64,000 nt of DNA. Origin: Rheinheimera sp. GTDB lineage: Bacteria > Pseudomonadota > Gammaproteobacteria > Enterobacterales > Alteromonadaceae. The first letter of the stretch is position 1; every line of letters begins with the position of its first letter. The translations under genes were made by a program, and so were the position numbers. The stretch covers positions 1 through 64,000 of the forward strand of contig DMYW01000002.1 of NCBI GenBank assembly GCA_003482455.1. Reading direction: 5' to 3'. The notes under the pieces are model-generated. The model did no database searches, had not been told where the DNA came from, and saw nothing but the letters and a program-made list of their open reading frames with translations. Shown piece after piece: positions 43,009-51,806 of this stretch.

Positions 43009-43907
43009 CGCATTAATCCTTTGGTGCCGCTGGGCACCCCGGTGGCGGCACTGCTGTTGTTACTGGTGGACTTCACAGCGGTTGTCGGCGTCGCCGCAGT
43101 TTGTTCAGTAGCACTGGCGAACAAAGTGGCTGGTTGACCCGCTGCATACAAACCGAGCCGACCAAGCAATAGCTGGCAACTTTGCACTTGTCGATCCGCC
43201 ATACAGCTGTTGTCGCTGCTCGGAGTGATCCCCTGCAACAGCGGCGCTACGTCGAGCGTTAATTGCTGACCCGCTTGGTAATTTAGCGTCACCTCGACAC
43301 GGTTCGGCGCCTGACACGGCGCAGCTGGCGCGCGCATCACGCTAGGCGATTCGCAGCCAGTGGAACCTAAATGAAACGACCAAGCCGGAGCTGTGCTGCT
43401 GGCAACTGGCGCTAAATCCAGCCGGAAAAATTTATATCCAAATTGCCAATTCCAGTGCATATCTGGCGCTTGAAACACCGCGCTCGCGGTCAGTGGATTT
43501 TGATGGTTGAGCGCTTCAGGCAAGCCCAAGGTGAAGTGCAAAGGGCCTGAATTCAATGGTTTATCCAGCGGAATCGCCCACTGCGCCGTAGCGCTGGCGT
43601 TGGCATCGCGACAATCCACGCCCAACAACACGGCTTGTTCGCTACTGTGCTCACTTTGCCGCAGCAAAACCGGCTCGGTTTGCCTAAACTGGCTCAAATA
43701 CAGCTGCAGTGTATCGAGCTGCATCGCCTGCGTGCCTAGCTGAATGGTTTGGCCACATAACCAAGGTTTACCTTGCCACAACAGCTGCAATTGCAGCGTC
43801 GCGGCGGGCTTTGCAACCGGCTGACATGCGGTCAACACAGCGGTAATGGCCACACTTGTTGCCGCCGCCACTGAAAAAAGTTTAAAAAAATGTTTAATAT
43901 TTTGCAT
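43005..43907 (-). CDS. MbnP-like four-Cys copper-binding lipoprotein
   Basis: 300 aa from ATG 43907; lipobox LTAC (Cys 28). It fits the metallo-mystery-pair four-Cys family: WLCGQ, VDCRD, STGCESPS, APCQAPNRVEV and paired Cys in DNSCMADRQVQSC, plus the conserved aromatic/His segment HWNWQFGYKFFRLD near residue 150. Known homologue MbnP binds copper through a kynurenine made by the partner di-heme enzyme; the same is inferred. The C-terminus is a low-complexity Thr/Ala/Ser tail. First gene of the pair, divergent from the large surface protein gene. Confidence 0.85.
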   Translation of the reverse strand: MQNIKHFFKLFSVAAATSVAITAVLTACQPVAKPAATLQLQLLWQGKPWLCGQTIQLGTQAMQLDTLQLYLSQFRQTEPVLLRQSEHSSEQAVLLGVDCRDANASATAQWAIPLDKPLNSGPLHFTLGLPEALNHQNPLTASAVFQAPDMHWNWQFGYKFFRLDLAPVASSTAPAWSFHLGSTGCESPSVMRAPAAPCQAPNRVEVTLNYQAGQQLTLDVAPLLQGITPSSDNSCMADRQVQSCQLLLGRLGLYAAGQPATLFASATEQTAATPTTAVKSTSNNSSAATGVPSGTKGLMR

Positions 43908-44006
43908 TTTCGTATTTATAGTGCAGTTATCGCGCAACCATAACAAACTAAAAGCGCGTTGAAAACTATCGAAGCTTGCAAATCTATGCTGATAAGGACC
44001 CTGCTG

Positions 44007-46964
44007 ATGCGCCACTCATCTGCACCTCTAAAACTCTTTGTTCTGACAGTGCCACTGCTGTTTAGCACCGCCAGTTTTGGCCATGCTGAGCATGACAGAG
44101 CCCGTTTTGTTTCGCCAACAGGCGCCGATACTGGCCGTTGTGACAACCCAGTGCGCGCCTGTAAAACCATCGCTTATGCCGTACGCCAAGCCAGCAAAGG
44201 CGACCGCGTGCTAGTGGCTGAAGGCAGCTATCGCGTGGAAACCGATGAAGATTTATTTTATTTAACTGGCAAGTTAGTCCCGGTACTGGGCGGCTTTAAC
44301 CGGTTTGACCATTTCCTCGATCAAGCGCCGCAAGTCAACCCAACTATTTTGACCGGTGTACCGGCTGGATATGTCGAGCAGTTGCAGCACCAAGGTTTTG
44401 TGGTGGTCAACGATGGGTTTGCCAGCCGCATTAACACCGAACAACTAGACGCGGTGAATCAACAGTTGCAACAAAGCCAAGGCCCAACCGCATGCGTTAA
44501 TGGCAAAGCTGGCATTTACCCTTGCAAAAACATTGACTTAGTTAGCCACGTCGCGCTTGGCGATATGTCGATCAAACCTGGTGCCGGCAATGACATTTGG
44601 GGGCACGTTGATTTAAACAGCGGCATCGAATACGCCATTATTGGCCTGGATAACGGCACCGCGGTGTTTAGTCTGGCCGACCCAGCCAACCCAGTTGAAG
44701 TCGGTGCCATTTCAGGTTCAGTGACCTCCTGGCGTGACATCAAAGTGCTGCAGTACTACGACAATCAAGCGCAGAAATTCAAAGCCTACGCTTACGTGAC
44801 ATCGGAAGGCTCAGATAATGTTCATATTCTAGATTTAAACAACCTGCCCAATAGCGTCACCTTAGTGAAAAACGACAAAGCGGTGACGTCGGCGCACAAC
44901 GTCTACATCAGTAACGTCGATTACACCACCAACACGGCGCTGGACGGTATGGAGCCGCTGCTGCATATCGTCGGTCAAAAAGCGGTGGGTGGAGCATTTA
45001 CCAGTTATGGCCTGAAAAACCCAACCAGCTTGACCAGCTATTTTGCCCATTTAGGCGCCACGCGCAGCGACTACACCCACGATGCTGCGTCCATGCGAGT
45101 TGACGACTCTCGCGCATTGCAAAGTTGCAAAACCGCCGTCTGTACCGTGTTAATGGACTTCAATGAAAAGACAGTGCGCCTGTGGAACATCACCGATACC
45201 AAAACAGCAGCCCAGCTGTCAGAAACGGGTTATACCAACGCCAGCTATACCCACTCAGGCTGGTGGAGCGAAGACAAACGTTATGTGTTTATTCATGACG
45301 AATTGGATGAAACCGACCATGGTTTAAACACCACAGTGCGAGTGATGAACGTCGATAATCTCGAAGCACCGAGCATCGTCAAAGAGTGGAGCGGTCCAAC
45401 CCGCGCCATCGACCATAACGGGTACACCCGCGGCAATCGTTATTACATTTCCAACTATCAACGCGGTACCACCATTTTAGATATCACGGATCCAACCAAT
45501 CCAAGCGAAGCGGGCTTCTTTGACTCCTTCCCGTCTAGCGATGGTGCGGCCTTTAACGGCGTCTGGGGTACCTATCCGTTTTTACCATCTGGCCTGATTA
45601 TTTCTGCCGATATCAACAGCGGTTTATTTGTCCTGCGCGACCAAACCAAAACCGCTGTTGCAGGCCAGGTGGCTTTTCCTTCGTTAACCAGCAGCGTCGC
45701 TGCCGGCCAAGCGGTCGAACTCAGTGTCAAACGCCCAAGCGGTAGCGGCGCTGTGTCAGTGCAATGGGAAACCCTGAACCTATTTGGCATCAACAGCACC
45801 TCACAACTGGCGACAGGTACCTTGCAATGGGCCGCTGATGACGTAGCTGACAAAACCATTCGGTTTACCCCGCCCGCTGACACCAGTTACGGCAAAGTGT
45901 TTGTGCGACTGTTTAACCCGACGTCGGGCTTAACCTTGGGCACGCCGGCTTATCACACAGTGACGATCGGCACTAAGCCACTGGCCGCTGGCGCTGCTGG
46001 TTTTGCTCAAACCACCCAACTGATCAACGAAAACGGCGGCAATGCCAGTGTTGCGGTGAATCGTGAAGGCGGCAGCAGTGGCGCGTTAAAAGTCAGCTAC
46101 ACACTGGTCAACGGCACCGCCACTGTGGGTGATGACATCGATGCCGTCAGTGGTGAACTCAGCTGGGCCGACGGCGATGCCAGTGCGCGTTCAATCACAG
46201 TGCATCCGGTCGATGACACGCGGTTAGAGGGTGACGAAACAGTCACGCTACAATTGACCGCCGTGCAAGGCGCTTTGCAAACAGGGCGCGATAAGCTGAC
46301 CTTAACTATTCGTGATAATGAACAAAACAGAGCGCCGCAAGCAACGTTGGATGTACCGGCGCAAGTCAATGCTGGCGCCACTGTAACGCTGAAAGCCAGC
46401 GCCACGGATGCAGATGGCGATAGCATCAGCTACAGCTGGCAACAACTCAGCGGCACTGCCGTCACCATCAACAATGCCACATCGGCGCAAGCAAGTTTTG
46501 TTGCTCCGAACGCCGCCGGCGAGTTGAGTTTCCGCTTAACCGTCACCGACAGCCGTGGTGGCAGCACTAGCAGCACAGCGCTGGTGCAAGTGATTGCCGC
46601 CAATACAGCGCCACAAGTGACGATCACCAGCAGCATCAATAACTTAGTAGTCAGTTTAACCGGCGACGCAACAGATGCAGAAGGTGATGCGTTGAGCTAC
46701 AACTGGCAACAAACCAGCGGCAGCAGCTTAAGTCTCAGTGGCGCCAACAGCAAAACGGTTAGCTTTACAGCACCTGCGGCAGGAACTTACGGCTTGTCGC
46801 TGACGGTGACGGATGCTCGCGGTTTGTCGACGACCAAGGCAACCAGCGTTACGCTACAAGCGGCTACGACGGACAACAGCAGCAAGTCCGGCGGTGGCTC
46901 TTGGTCGGTGGCCGGTTTAGTCGCCTTAGCGCTGCTAGCGCGGCGCCGTCGCACCCGTCACTAG
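44007..46964 (+). CDS. Large exported choice-of-anchor B type protein with GlyGly-CTERM
   Basis: 985 aa from ATG 44007 (AAGGA 8 bases upstream); signal peptide about 1-27. Order: Cys-containing N-terminal region with a pectate-lyase-like start, LVIVD-type beta-propeller repeats (about 190-560), a Calx-beta domain (about 670-770), then two PKD/cadherin-like domains each with DADGD or DAEGD calcium loops (about 775-955). The end, GGGSWSVAGLVALALLARRRR, is a GlyGly-CTERM sorting tail for rhombosortase cleavage at the surface. It is divergent from the mbnPH-like pair, 99 bases away, hinting at a shared role. Confidence 0.85.
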   Translation: MRHSSAPLKLFVLTVPLLFSTASFGHAEHDRARFVSPTGADTGRCDNPVRACKTIAYAVRQASKGDRVLVAEGSYRVETDEDLFYLTGKLVPVLGGFNRFDHFLDQAPQVNPTILTGVPAGYVEQLQHQGFVVVNDGFASRINTEQLDAVNQQLQQSQGPTACVNGKAGIYPCKNIDLVSHVALGDMSIKPGAGNDIWGHVDLNSGIEYAIIGLDNGTAVFSLADPANPVEVGAISGSVTSWRDIKVLQYYDNQAQKFKAYAYVTSEGSDNVHILDLNNLPNSVTLVKNDKAVTSAHNVYISNVDYTTNTALDGMEPLLHIVGQKAVGGAFTSYGLKNPTSLTSYFAHLGATRSDYTHDAASMRVDDSRALQSCKTAVCTVLMDFNEKTVRLWNITDTKTAAQLSETGYTNASYTHSGWWSEDKRYVFIHDELDETDHGLNTTVRVMNVDNLEAPSIVKEWSGPTRAIDHNGYTRGNRYYISNYQRGTTILDITDPTNPSEAGFFDSFPSSDGAAFNGVWGTYPFLPSGLIISADINSGLFVLRDQTKTAVAGQVAFPSLTSSVAAGQAVELSVKRPSGSGAVSVQWETLNLFGINSTSQLATGTLQWAADDVADKTIRFTPPADTSYGKVFVRLFNPTSGLTLGTPAYHTVTIGTKPLAAGAAGFAQTTQLINENGGNASVAVNREGGSSGALKVSYTLVNGTATVGDDIDAVSGELSWADGDASARSITVHPVDDTRLEGDETVTLQLTAVQGALQTGRDKLTLTIRDNEQNRAPQATLDVPAQVNAGATVTLKASATDADGDSISYSWQQLSGTAVTINNATSAQASFVAPNAAGELSFRLTVTDSRGGSTSSTALVQVIAANTAPQVTITSSINNLVVSLTGDATDAEGDALSYNWQQTSGSSLSLSGANSKTVSFTAPAAGTYGLSLTVTDARGLSTTKATSVTLQAATTDNSSKSGGGSWSVAGLVALALLARRRRTRH

Positions 46965-46989
46965 CATGTTAGTGCGTGGAGTGCCGTGG

Positions 46990-47014
46990 AGTGGGGCTTA
47001 GGCCCCACTTTTTT
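46990..47014 (+). terminator. Intrinsic terminator after the surface protein gene
   Basis: AGTGGGGC (46990-46997) and GCCCCACT (47002-47009) form a perfect 8-bp stem around TTAG, followed by a run of T to 47014. Confidence 0.92.
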
Positions 47015-47298
47015 GTCTCGAAACAAGCCGCCGCTGCCTGCGACTTTGCGGTCACGCCACCAAGTCGCCGACTTGCAACGTGATACTCACGGCTACTTTG
47101 CTGTCACGTCGCTGAGTGTGGCCGTACACACCACAGCAATACGTCATGACCTCAGCGCATAACTGAGGCGCATTTATGCGGTTTTGGAAACAATCCATCC
47201 CCACTAGTCGCCTTGCCGGCTCACCCCATCACAAAGCATGATTCTGCGGTGCCTTGCTGTGTTACCCTGCTCGTTTGGCTGTATTTTAGGAATTGACC
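47015..47298. other. Gene-free stretch before the DMT transporter
   Basis: Between the terminator and the next start I see no open frame with a ribosome site, no tRNA and no strong palindrome. It should contain the promoter of the following gene, but no convincing -35/-10 pair was found. Confidence 0.5.
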
Positions 47299-48183
47299 AT
47301 GACTGCGCCTACCCCCCCTGTAGACCATCCATTGCGTGGCATCCTAGCGATGATCGCTGCGGTGTTTTTGTTTGCCGGCATGGATGCAGCGATGAAACAG
47401 CTGACCAGCAGCTACGGGGCTATGCAAATTACCTTCTTGCGCGCCGCCTGTGCTTGGCCGTTTATTGTGCTGTGGCTAGCGGCTCGGCAAGAACTAAAAC
47501 ACCTGTTTCACGCCCGCTGGAGCTTGCATTTTATTCGTGCTGCGCTTGGTATTGTGATGCTAGCGGCCTTTATTAAGTCTTTGGAAACACTGGCATTAAC
47601 CGATGCCTACAGCGTATTTTTTGTCGCGCCGCTGCTGATCACTGCGCTGTCAGTCTGGTGGTTAAAAGAATCCGTGCGCCCTGCACAATGGGCGGCTATC
47701 GTCCTCGGGCTGGCCGCTGTGCTGTTTATGCTCAAACCCGATGGCCATGAACTACTGAGTATTGGCGCCTTGATGGCATTGATTGCCGCGTTGTGTTACG
47801 CCGTATCGAATATTTTGGTGCGCAAACTGGCGCAGTCAGACCATGCTGGCAACTTAGTGTTTTGGCTGATGACACTGATTGGTATCGGCGCTTTTATCTT
47901 GGCGCAGCCACACTGGCAACCGCTGCAATGGCAAGCACATTGGCCGCTGTTTTTAGCCATTGGCCTGACAGGCACCGGTGGACAAATTTTGATCACGCAG
48001 GCCTTTCGGCTGGCAGCGCCGTCGATTATTGCACCGCTGGAATACACAGCGCTGGTTTGGGGCTTAGGTTTTGACGTCCTCGTCTGGCAAATATGGCCAG
48101 AGCGCGACATGCTGATTGGCGGCAGCGTGATCATCGCCAGCGGCATTTTAGTGATCTGGTTACAACAACGACATTCGCGCTAA
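47299..48183 (+). CDS. EamA/DMT-family transporter
   Basis: 294 aa from ATG 47299 (TAGGA 7 bases upstream). Ten hydrophobic segments in two EamA halves (about 15-145 and 155-290), the drug/metabolite transporter layout. The first half has FLRAACAWPFIVLW and ALTDAYSVFFVAPLLI, typical of RhaT/YdcZ-like exporters. The substrate cannot be told from sequence. It stands alone and converges on the GST gene. Confidence 0.88.
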   Translation: MTAPTPPVDHPLRGILAMIAAVFLFAGMDAAMKQLTSSYGAMQITFLRAACAWPFIVLWLAARQELKHLFHARWSLHFIRAALGIVMLAAFIKSLETLALTDAYSVFFVAPLLITALSVWWLKESVRPAQWAAIVLGLAAVLFMLKPDGHELLSIGALMALIAALCYAVSNILVRKLAQSDHAGNLVFWLMTLIGIGAFILAQPHWQPLQWQAHWPLFLAIGLTGTGGQILITQAFRLAAPSIIAPLEYTALVWGLGFDVLVWQIWPERDMLIGGSVIIASGILVIWLQQRHSR

Positions 48184-48260
48184 CACCGCGCGGCTTGCTA
48201 GCACTATTGTTGCCGCCAAATCTGTCGACTTGCCGGCGCTTCCTCTGGTCGCAGTTCACT

Positions 48261-48286
48261 AAAAAGCGCAGCCCTTTGCAGCGCTT
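48261..48286 (-). terminator. Intrinsic terminator after the GST gene
   Basis: On the minus strand AAGCGC and GCGCTT arms with inner GC pairs (one T-T mismatch) enclose AAAGG, followed by five T at 48261-48265. It lies 7 bases after the GST stop. Confidence 0.7.
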
Positions 48287-48292
48287 CGAAGA

Positions 48293-48973
48293 TCAAGCGC
48301 GATAGTCCGCGACAATCCGCCCGACTTTACTCGATTCCACTTCATGTGCCGGGTCACGTGTTGTCTCTGCCAGAGCTGCTTGTTGCCAGGCTTGCATGCC
48401 GGGTAATGCCAATAACCGCTGCACATACGCAGCGGCGGCGGCAGGCAACGGCAGCTGGCAGGTTTGCACCCGAAACGCCACCGGCGCAAAAAACGCATCG
48501 ACAGCACTGAACTGCGCCCCGGCTAAAAATGGCCCGCCAAATTCAGTGAGCCCTTGTTGCCACAACGCAGCGATGCGCTGCAAATCTGCAGTCAAGCCAG
48601 CCGGCAATTGATCAATGTGCACGCGGATGCCGACGTTCATCGGGCAATTGCCGCGCAACTGCGTAAAACCGGAATGCATTTCGGCTGCAGCGCAGCGAGC
48701 ATAAGCGCGCGCTTTGGCGTCCGCGGGCCAGACGCCGACGTGCCGCTCGGCGAGGTATTCAATAATCGCCAAACTATCCCACACCACCAAGTCGCCATCA
48801 TGCAAACAAGGCACTTTGCCATTGGGGGCAAATTTGCGGAATTTCTCAGCGTTGTCAGAGCCTTCAAAGGTGAAGGTTTGTTCGGAAAAGGCGATCCCCA
48901 GCTCGGTCAACAGCAGCCAAGGCCGCAAACTCCAACTGGAATAATTTTTGTTGGCAATAAATAACTGATACAT
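48293..48973 (-). CDS. Glutathione S-transferase family protein
   Basis: 226 aa from ATG 48973 (AAGGAG 7 bases upstream); the open frame to 49183 overlaps lysR and is not needed. N-terminal thioredoxin-like domain (about 1-80) with NYSSWSLRP at the active-site position, GKVPCLHDG (cis-Pro) and VWDSLAIIEYL (Glu/Asp-Ser gamma-glutamyl contact). C-terminal helical domain 90-226. Similar to maleylacetoacetate-isomerase/Zeta-like GSTs. It lies downstream of lysR in the same direction. Confidence 0.9.
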   Translation of the reverse strand: MYQLFIANKNYSSWSLRPWLLLTELGIAFSEQTFTFEGSDNAEKFRKFAPNGKVPCLHDGDLVVWDSLAIIEYLAERHVGVWPADAKARAYARCAAAEMHSGFTQLRGNCPMNVGIRVHIDQLPAGLTADLQRIAALWQQGLTEFGGPFLAGAQFSAVDAFFAPVAFRVQTCQLPLPAAAAAYVQRLLALPGMQAWQQAALAETTRDPAHEVESSKVGRIVADYRA

Positions 48974-49079
48974 CCGCACACTCCTTCGACCCTGATATAA
49001 ATAACCAGCACGCCATGTCAGCCCAGCGGCCCATTCAGCATGCAACGTCAACCCATCATGCCTTGTTGCTAAATGCTTG

Positions 49080-49979
49080 TCAGCGCGCTTGTGCCTGCCA
49101 GACAGTTTCCAACTCAGCGATAAACTGCCGCACCTTCGCGGGACGCAAACTGCCAGGTGGATACACCGCATACACGCCACCATCAGGCAACTGCCAATCC
49201 GCCAGCAACCGTACTAACTGACCCGACTCGATCAGCGGCTGCGCTGCATAGTCGGTCAACATGCCAATGCCCTGATGCGCCAACAGCAGCGCCGTTAACG
49301 TGCGTGTCGACCCAGCCAACAAGCGACTGTCGATGATTTGCTCGACCATGCTAGCACCTTGTTGAAAACGCCACAGCTGCGCATCTTTTAACAGCGTAAA
49401 CGCGATACAAGCATGCGTGGCAAGTTGCGCCGGGTGTGTCGGCGTGCCGTGCTCGGCGAGGTAACGCGGCGTCGCCAACAACCACTGCTGAAAGCGCCCC
49501 AAGCGTTTAGCGACAGCACTGGAGTCGGTCAGCCAACCGACGCGAATGGCCACATCAATGCCTTCTTTGACTAGGTCTCGCACTTGGTCGCTGGATCGCA
49601 ACTCGAGCCGCAATGCTGGATGTTTGGCTTGAAAACTAGCGACCACCGGCACCAGCAATTGCACGGCAAAGTCTTCCGGCGCGCTGACCACCAAACGGCC
49701 ACGCAGCGTCTGCTGGCCTTGCTGCAAATCGGCCAAGCCTTGCAGCAACGCTTGGAAATGCGGCATCACAGCCTGCATCAATTGCTGCCCTTCGCTGGTC
49801 AACCGCACCTGCCGCGTCGTGCGATGAAACAGCGCCACACCTAGCTGCTGCTCTAGTTGACGCACCTGCAAACTGATGCGCGTTTTACTGCAGCCGAGTT
49901 TGTCCGCCGCCGCCGTGAAACTACCGGTCTGCGCTAGAGCCTGCACCAACCGCAAGCTATTGAGATCAAAATCCTGCAT
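49080..49979 (-). CDS. LysR-family transcriptional regulator
   Basis: 299 aa from ATG 49979. N-terminal helix-turn-helix (about 3-62: TGSFTAAADKLGCSKTRISLQVRQLEQQLGV is split here by the turn) and a two-lobe effector domain (about 88-295). It is divergent from a Rossmann oxidoreductase gene, 149 bases apart, with a perfect 17-bp palindrome next to its start. It probably activates that gene and represses itself. The effector is unknown. Confidence 0.92.
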   Translation of the reverse strand: MQDFDLNSLRLVQALAQTGSFTAAADKLGCSKTRISLQVRQLEQQLGVALFHRTTRQVRLTSEGQQLMQAVMPHFQALLQGLADLQQGQQTLRGRLVVSAPEDFAVQLLVPVVASFQAKHPALRLELRSSDQVRDLVKEGIDVAIRVGWLTDSSAVAKRLGRFQQWLLATPRYLAEHGTPTHPAQLATHACIAFTLLKDAQLWRFQQGASMVEQIIDSRLLAGSTRTLTALLLAHQGIGMLTDYAAQPLIESGQLVRLLADWQLPDGGVYAVYPPGSLRPAKVRQFIAELETVWQAQAR

Positions 49980-49993
49980 AAACACGCTCAATT

Positions 49994-50010
49994 GTTTTAA
50001 TTATTAAAAC
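49994..50010. promoter_or_regulatory. LysR-type palindromic binding site
   Basis: GTTTTAATTATTAAAAC is a perfect 17-bp palindrome holding the T-N11-A pattern of LysR boxes. It lies 15 bases upstream of the lysR start and about 120 bases before the divergent oxidoreductase gene. Confidence 0.7.
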
Positions 50011-50128
50011 AGTAATTCCCAGATTAGTGGATTTTTCGACAACAATCGAGCGCGGATAATGCTGGCTATCCGACGACGCAGGCAACACCTGAACGTCAAC
50101 ACTCGCAAACGCACCCCAGGAGCATGGT

Positions 50129-50794
50129 ATGTCAACAACCCCACTATCGATTGTGATCACCGGCGCGTCAGGCTTTATCGGCCGCGCTATCACCACGGAA
50201 GCTTTGCAGCGCGGTCATCAAGTGCTGGCGCTGGTTCGTAGCCCAGAAAAACTGGCCGACTTAGCCGCTTTGTACCCACATAACTTGCGCTTGCAGGCGT
50301 TGGATGTGACCAACACCGCCGCCTTAAGCACCGCGCTTGCCGGCCATGATTTAGTGATTAGCGCGGTCAGCGGGCACAGTGCCAGTGACGTCGCAGGTGT
50401 CTATCGCCAAAACATCGACAGCCTGTTTGCAGCGGTCAAAGCCACGGGCATTCGGTTGTTATTGGTCGGTGGCGCCGCATCCCTGCAATTGCCCGATGGC
50501 TCCATGCTGCTAGACAGCCCTGACTTTCCGGCCGCCTATCGCGGCTCAGCCGAAGGCGCTTATTACGCGCTCAAGCAGCTACGCGCCGACACCTCGATGC
50601 AGTGGAGTTACTTATCACCGGCAGCGGAGATTTTTCCAGGCCCCGCCACCGGTCATTTCCGTTTAGGCGGCGATGCGTTTTTCACCGATGCACAAGGCCA
50701 AAGCCGCATTTCGACTGGCGATTATGCGGTGGCGATGCTCGATGAAGCCCAGCAACCGCAGCATGCGCAACAACGCTTTAGCATTGCTTATTAA
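50129..50794 (+). CDS. NAD(P)-binding Rossmann oxidoreductase (NmrA/atypical SDR-like)
   Basis: 221 aa; ATG 50129 has AGGAG 6 bases upstream. Dinucleotide site GASGFIG at residues 12-18, LVRSPEKL selecting the cofactor phosphate side near 36-43, and LLLVGGAASL near 110. No complete Tyr-x3-Lys catalytic pair in canonical place is obvious (YYALK near 145 is a candidate). Similar to YwnB/NmrA-like proteins. The target of the divergent LysR protein; function inferred only at family level. Confidence 0.85.
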   Translation: MSTTPLSIVITGASGFIGRAITTEALQRGHQVLALVRSPEKLADLAALYPHNLRLQALDVTNTAALSTALAGHDLVISAVSGHSASDVAGVYRQNIDSLFAAVKATGIRLLLVGGAASLQLPDGSMLLDSPDFPAAYRGSAEGAYYALKQLRADTSMQWSYLSPAAEIFPGPATGHFRLGGDAFFTDAQGQSRISTGDYAVAMLDEAQQPQHAQQRFSIAY

Positions 50795-50835
50795 GTCGCA
50801 GCTAACGGCGCTTTTAACACCTAAAAGGTGATAAT

Positions 50836-50920
50836 TGCCAACAATTGGCAGTCTTTACCCTAGCGCAAAAGACGCAATCGGGGCAAAGTAAGCAGACAAC
50901 GGCAGGCATCGCGCCTGCCG
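50836..50920 (+). other. Two hairpins between the oxidoreductase and GST genes
   Basis: TGCCAA/TTGGCA (50836-50850) and CGGCAGGC/GCCTGCCG (50900-50920) are perfect inverted repeats. The second is followed by ATTTCTT, a weak T-tract, and may terminate the upstream transcript; it lies 22 bases before the GST start. Confidence 0.5.
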
Positions 50921-50942
50921 ATTTCTTGCTTAAGGAACTGCG

Positions 50943-51551
50943 ATGTCATTGCCTGCATTAACTTTGTTTCACTCCAGCCAAACCCGTTCTACTGGCGTGT
51001 TGATCTTGCTTGAAGAATTGCAATTACCGGTCGACATCGTTCGGGTCAGTTTTAAAGACCAACCGCGCGACCCACGCTGGCTGGCGGCCAATCCGCTGGG
51101 CAAGGTGCCGGCACTGCTGGCCGACGGAGCTGCGGTAACAGAACAAGTGGCGATCTACCAATTTTTGGCCGAACTCAAACCCGAAGCAGGTTTATGCCCA
51201 GCGATTGGTGACGCGCTGCGCGGCCCGTTTTTGCGTTGGTTAGCGATTTACGGCAGCAGTTTTGAACCGGCCATGGTGGATAAAGCGCTGAAACGCGAAG
51301 CGGGTAATCGTGGCATGAGCCCCTACGGCGATGCCGAGGCCGTTGTCGCGTTGGTGCAACAACAATTAGCACAAGGCCCTTGGTTATTGGGTGAACGCTT
51401 TACCGCAGCCGACGTGTTGTGGGCATCCAGTTTAGGCTGGATGACCAAATTCGGCTTGATGCCAGTCACCGCAGAAGTCAGCGCCTATTTAGCCCGCTTT
51501 GAAGCACGCCCGGCAGTGCAAAAAGTGCGGGCGGCCGAAGCCAACGCTTAA
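50943..51551 (+). CDS. Glutathione S-transferase family protein
   Basis: 202 aa; ATG 50943 has AAGGA 6 bases upstream. Thioredoxin-like domain (about 1-80) with HSSQTRSTG at the active-site loop, NPLGKVPALL (cis-Pro) and the glutathione-contact region TEQVAIYQFL; C-terminal helical domain 88-202. It is not closely similar to the GST at 48293-48973. It may be read together with the upstream oxidoreductase gene, though a hairpin lies between. Confidence 0.9.
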   Translation: MSLPALTLFHSSQTRSTGVLILLEELQLPVDIVRVSFKDQPRDPRWLAANPLGKVPALLADGAAVTEQVAIYQFLAELKPEAGLCPAIGDALRGPFLRWLAIYGSSFEPAMVDKALKREAGNRGMSPYGDAEAVVALVQQQLAQGPWLLGERFTAADVLWASSLGWMTKFGLMPVTAEVSAYLARFEARPAVQKVRAAEANA

Positions 51552-51601
51552 GCTGTTGGCTGTTATGGCTATCGCTGCCACAACCTTATGGTTCGCGCTT
51601 G

Positions 51602-51654
51602 GGCAAAGCTCGTTCGTCACGCGGTGATACCTGCATCATCGCGTGGAGCTTGCC
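51602..51654. repeat. Large imperfect stem-loop in intergenic DNA
   Basis: CACGCGGTGAT (51618-51628) pairs with ATCATCGCGTG (51635-51645, one G-U), and outside it GGCAAAGCTC pairs with GAGCTTGCC with a bulge. No T-run follows. It may be a repeat-type (REP-like) element; a second copy was not seen in this window. Confidence 0.5.
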
Positions 51655-51806
51655 TGCTGCAACCTCCTAGTCGTCCCAATCGACAACAGCCGCCAGCTCT
51701 CTGTACGCTCAGGCGATAGTTTCCTAACGCATTGAATTTACAGTTCACTGACAAGTCGCTACAGTGATCCATCCACTTCTCAACCAGCACGCAGGGTTAT
51801 GCTTTG

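Noticed and set aside
48974..49183. N-terminal extension of the GST at 48293
   Set aside because: It overlaps lysR, lacks GST similarity, and ATG 48973 has a strong ribosome site.
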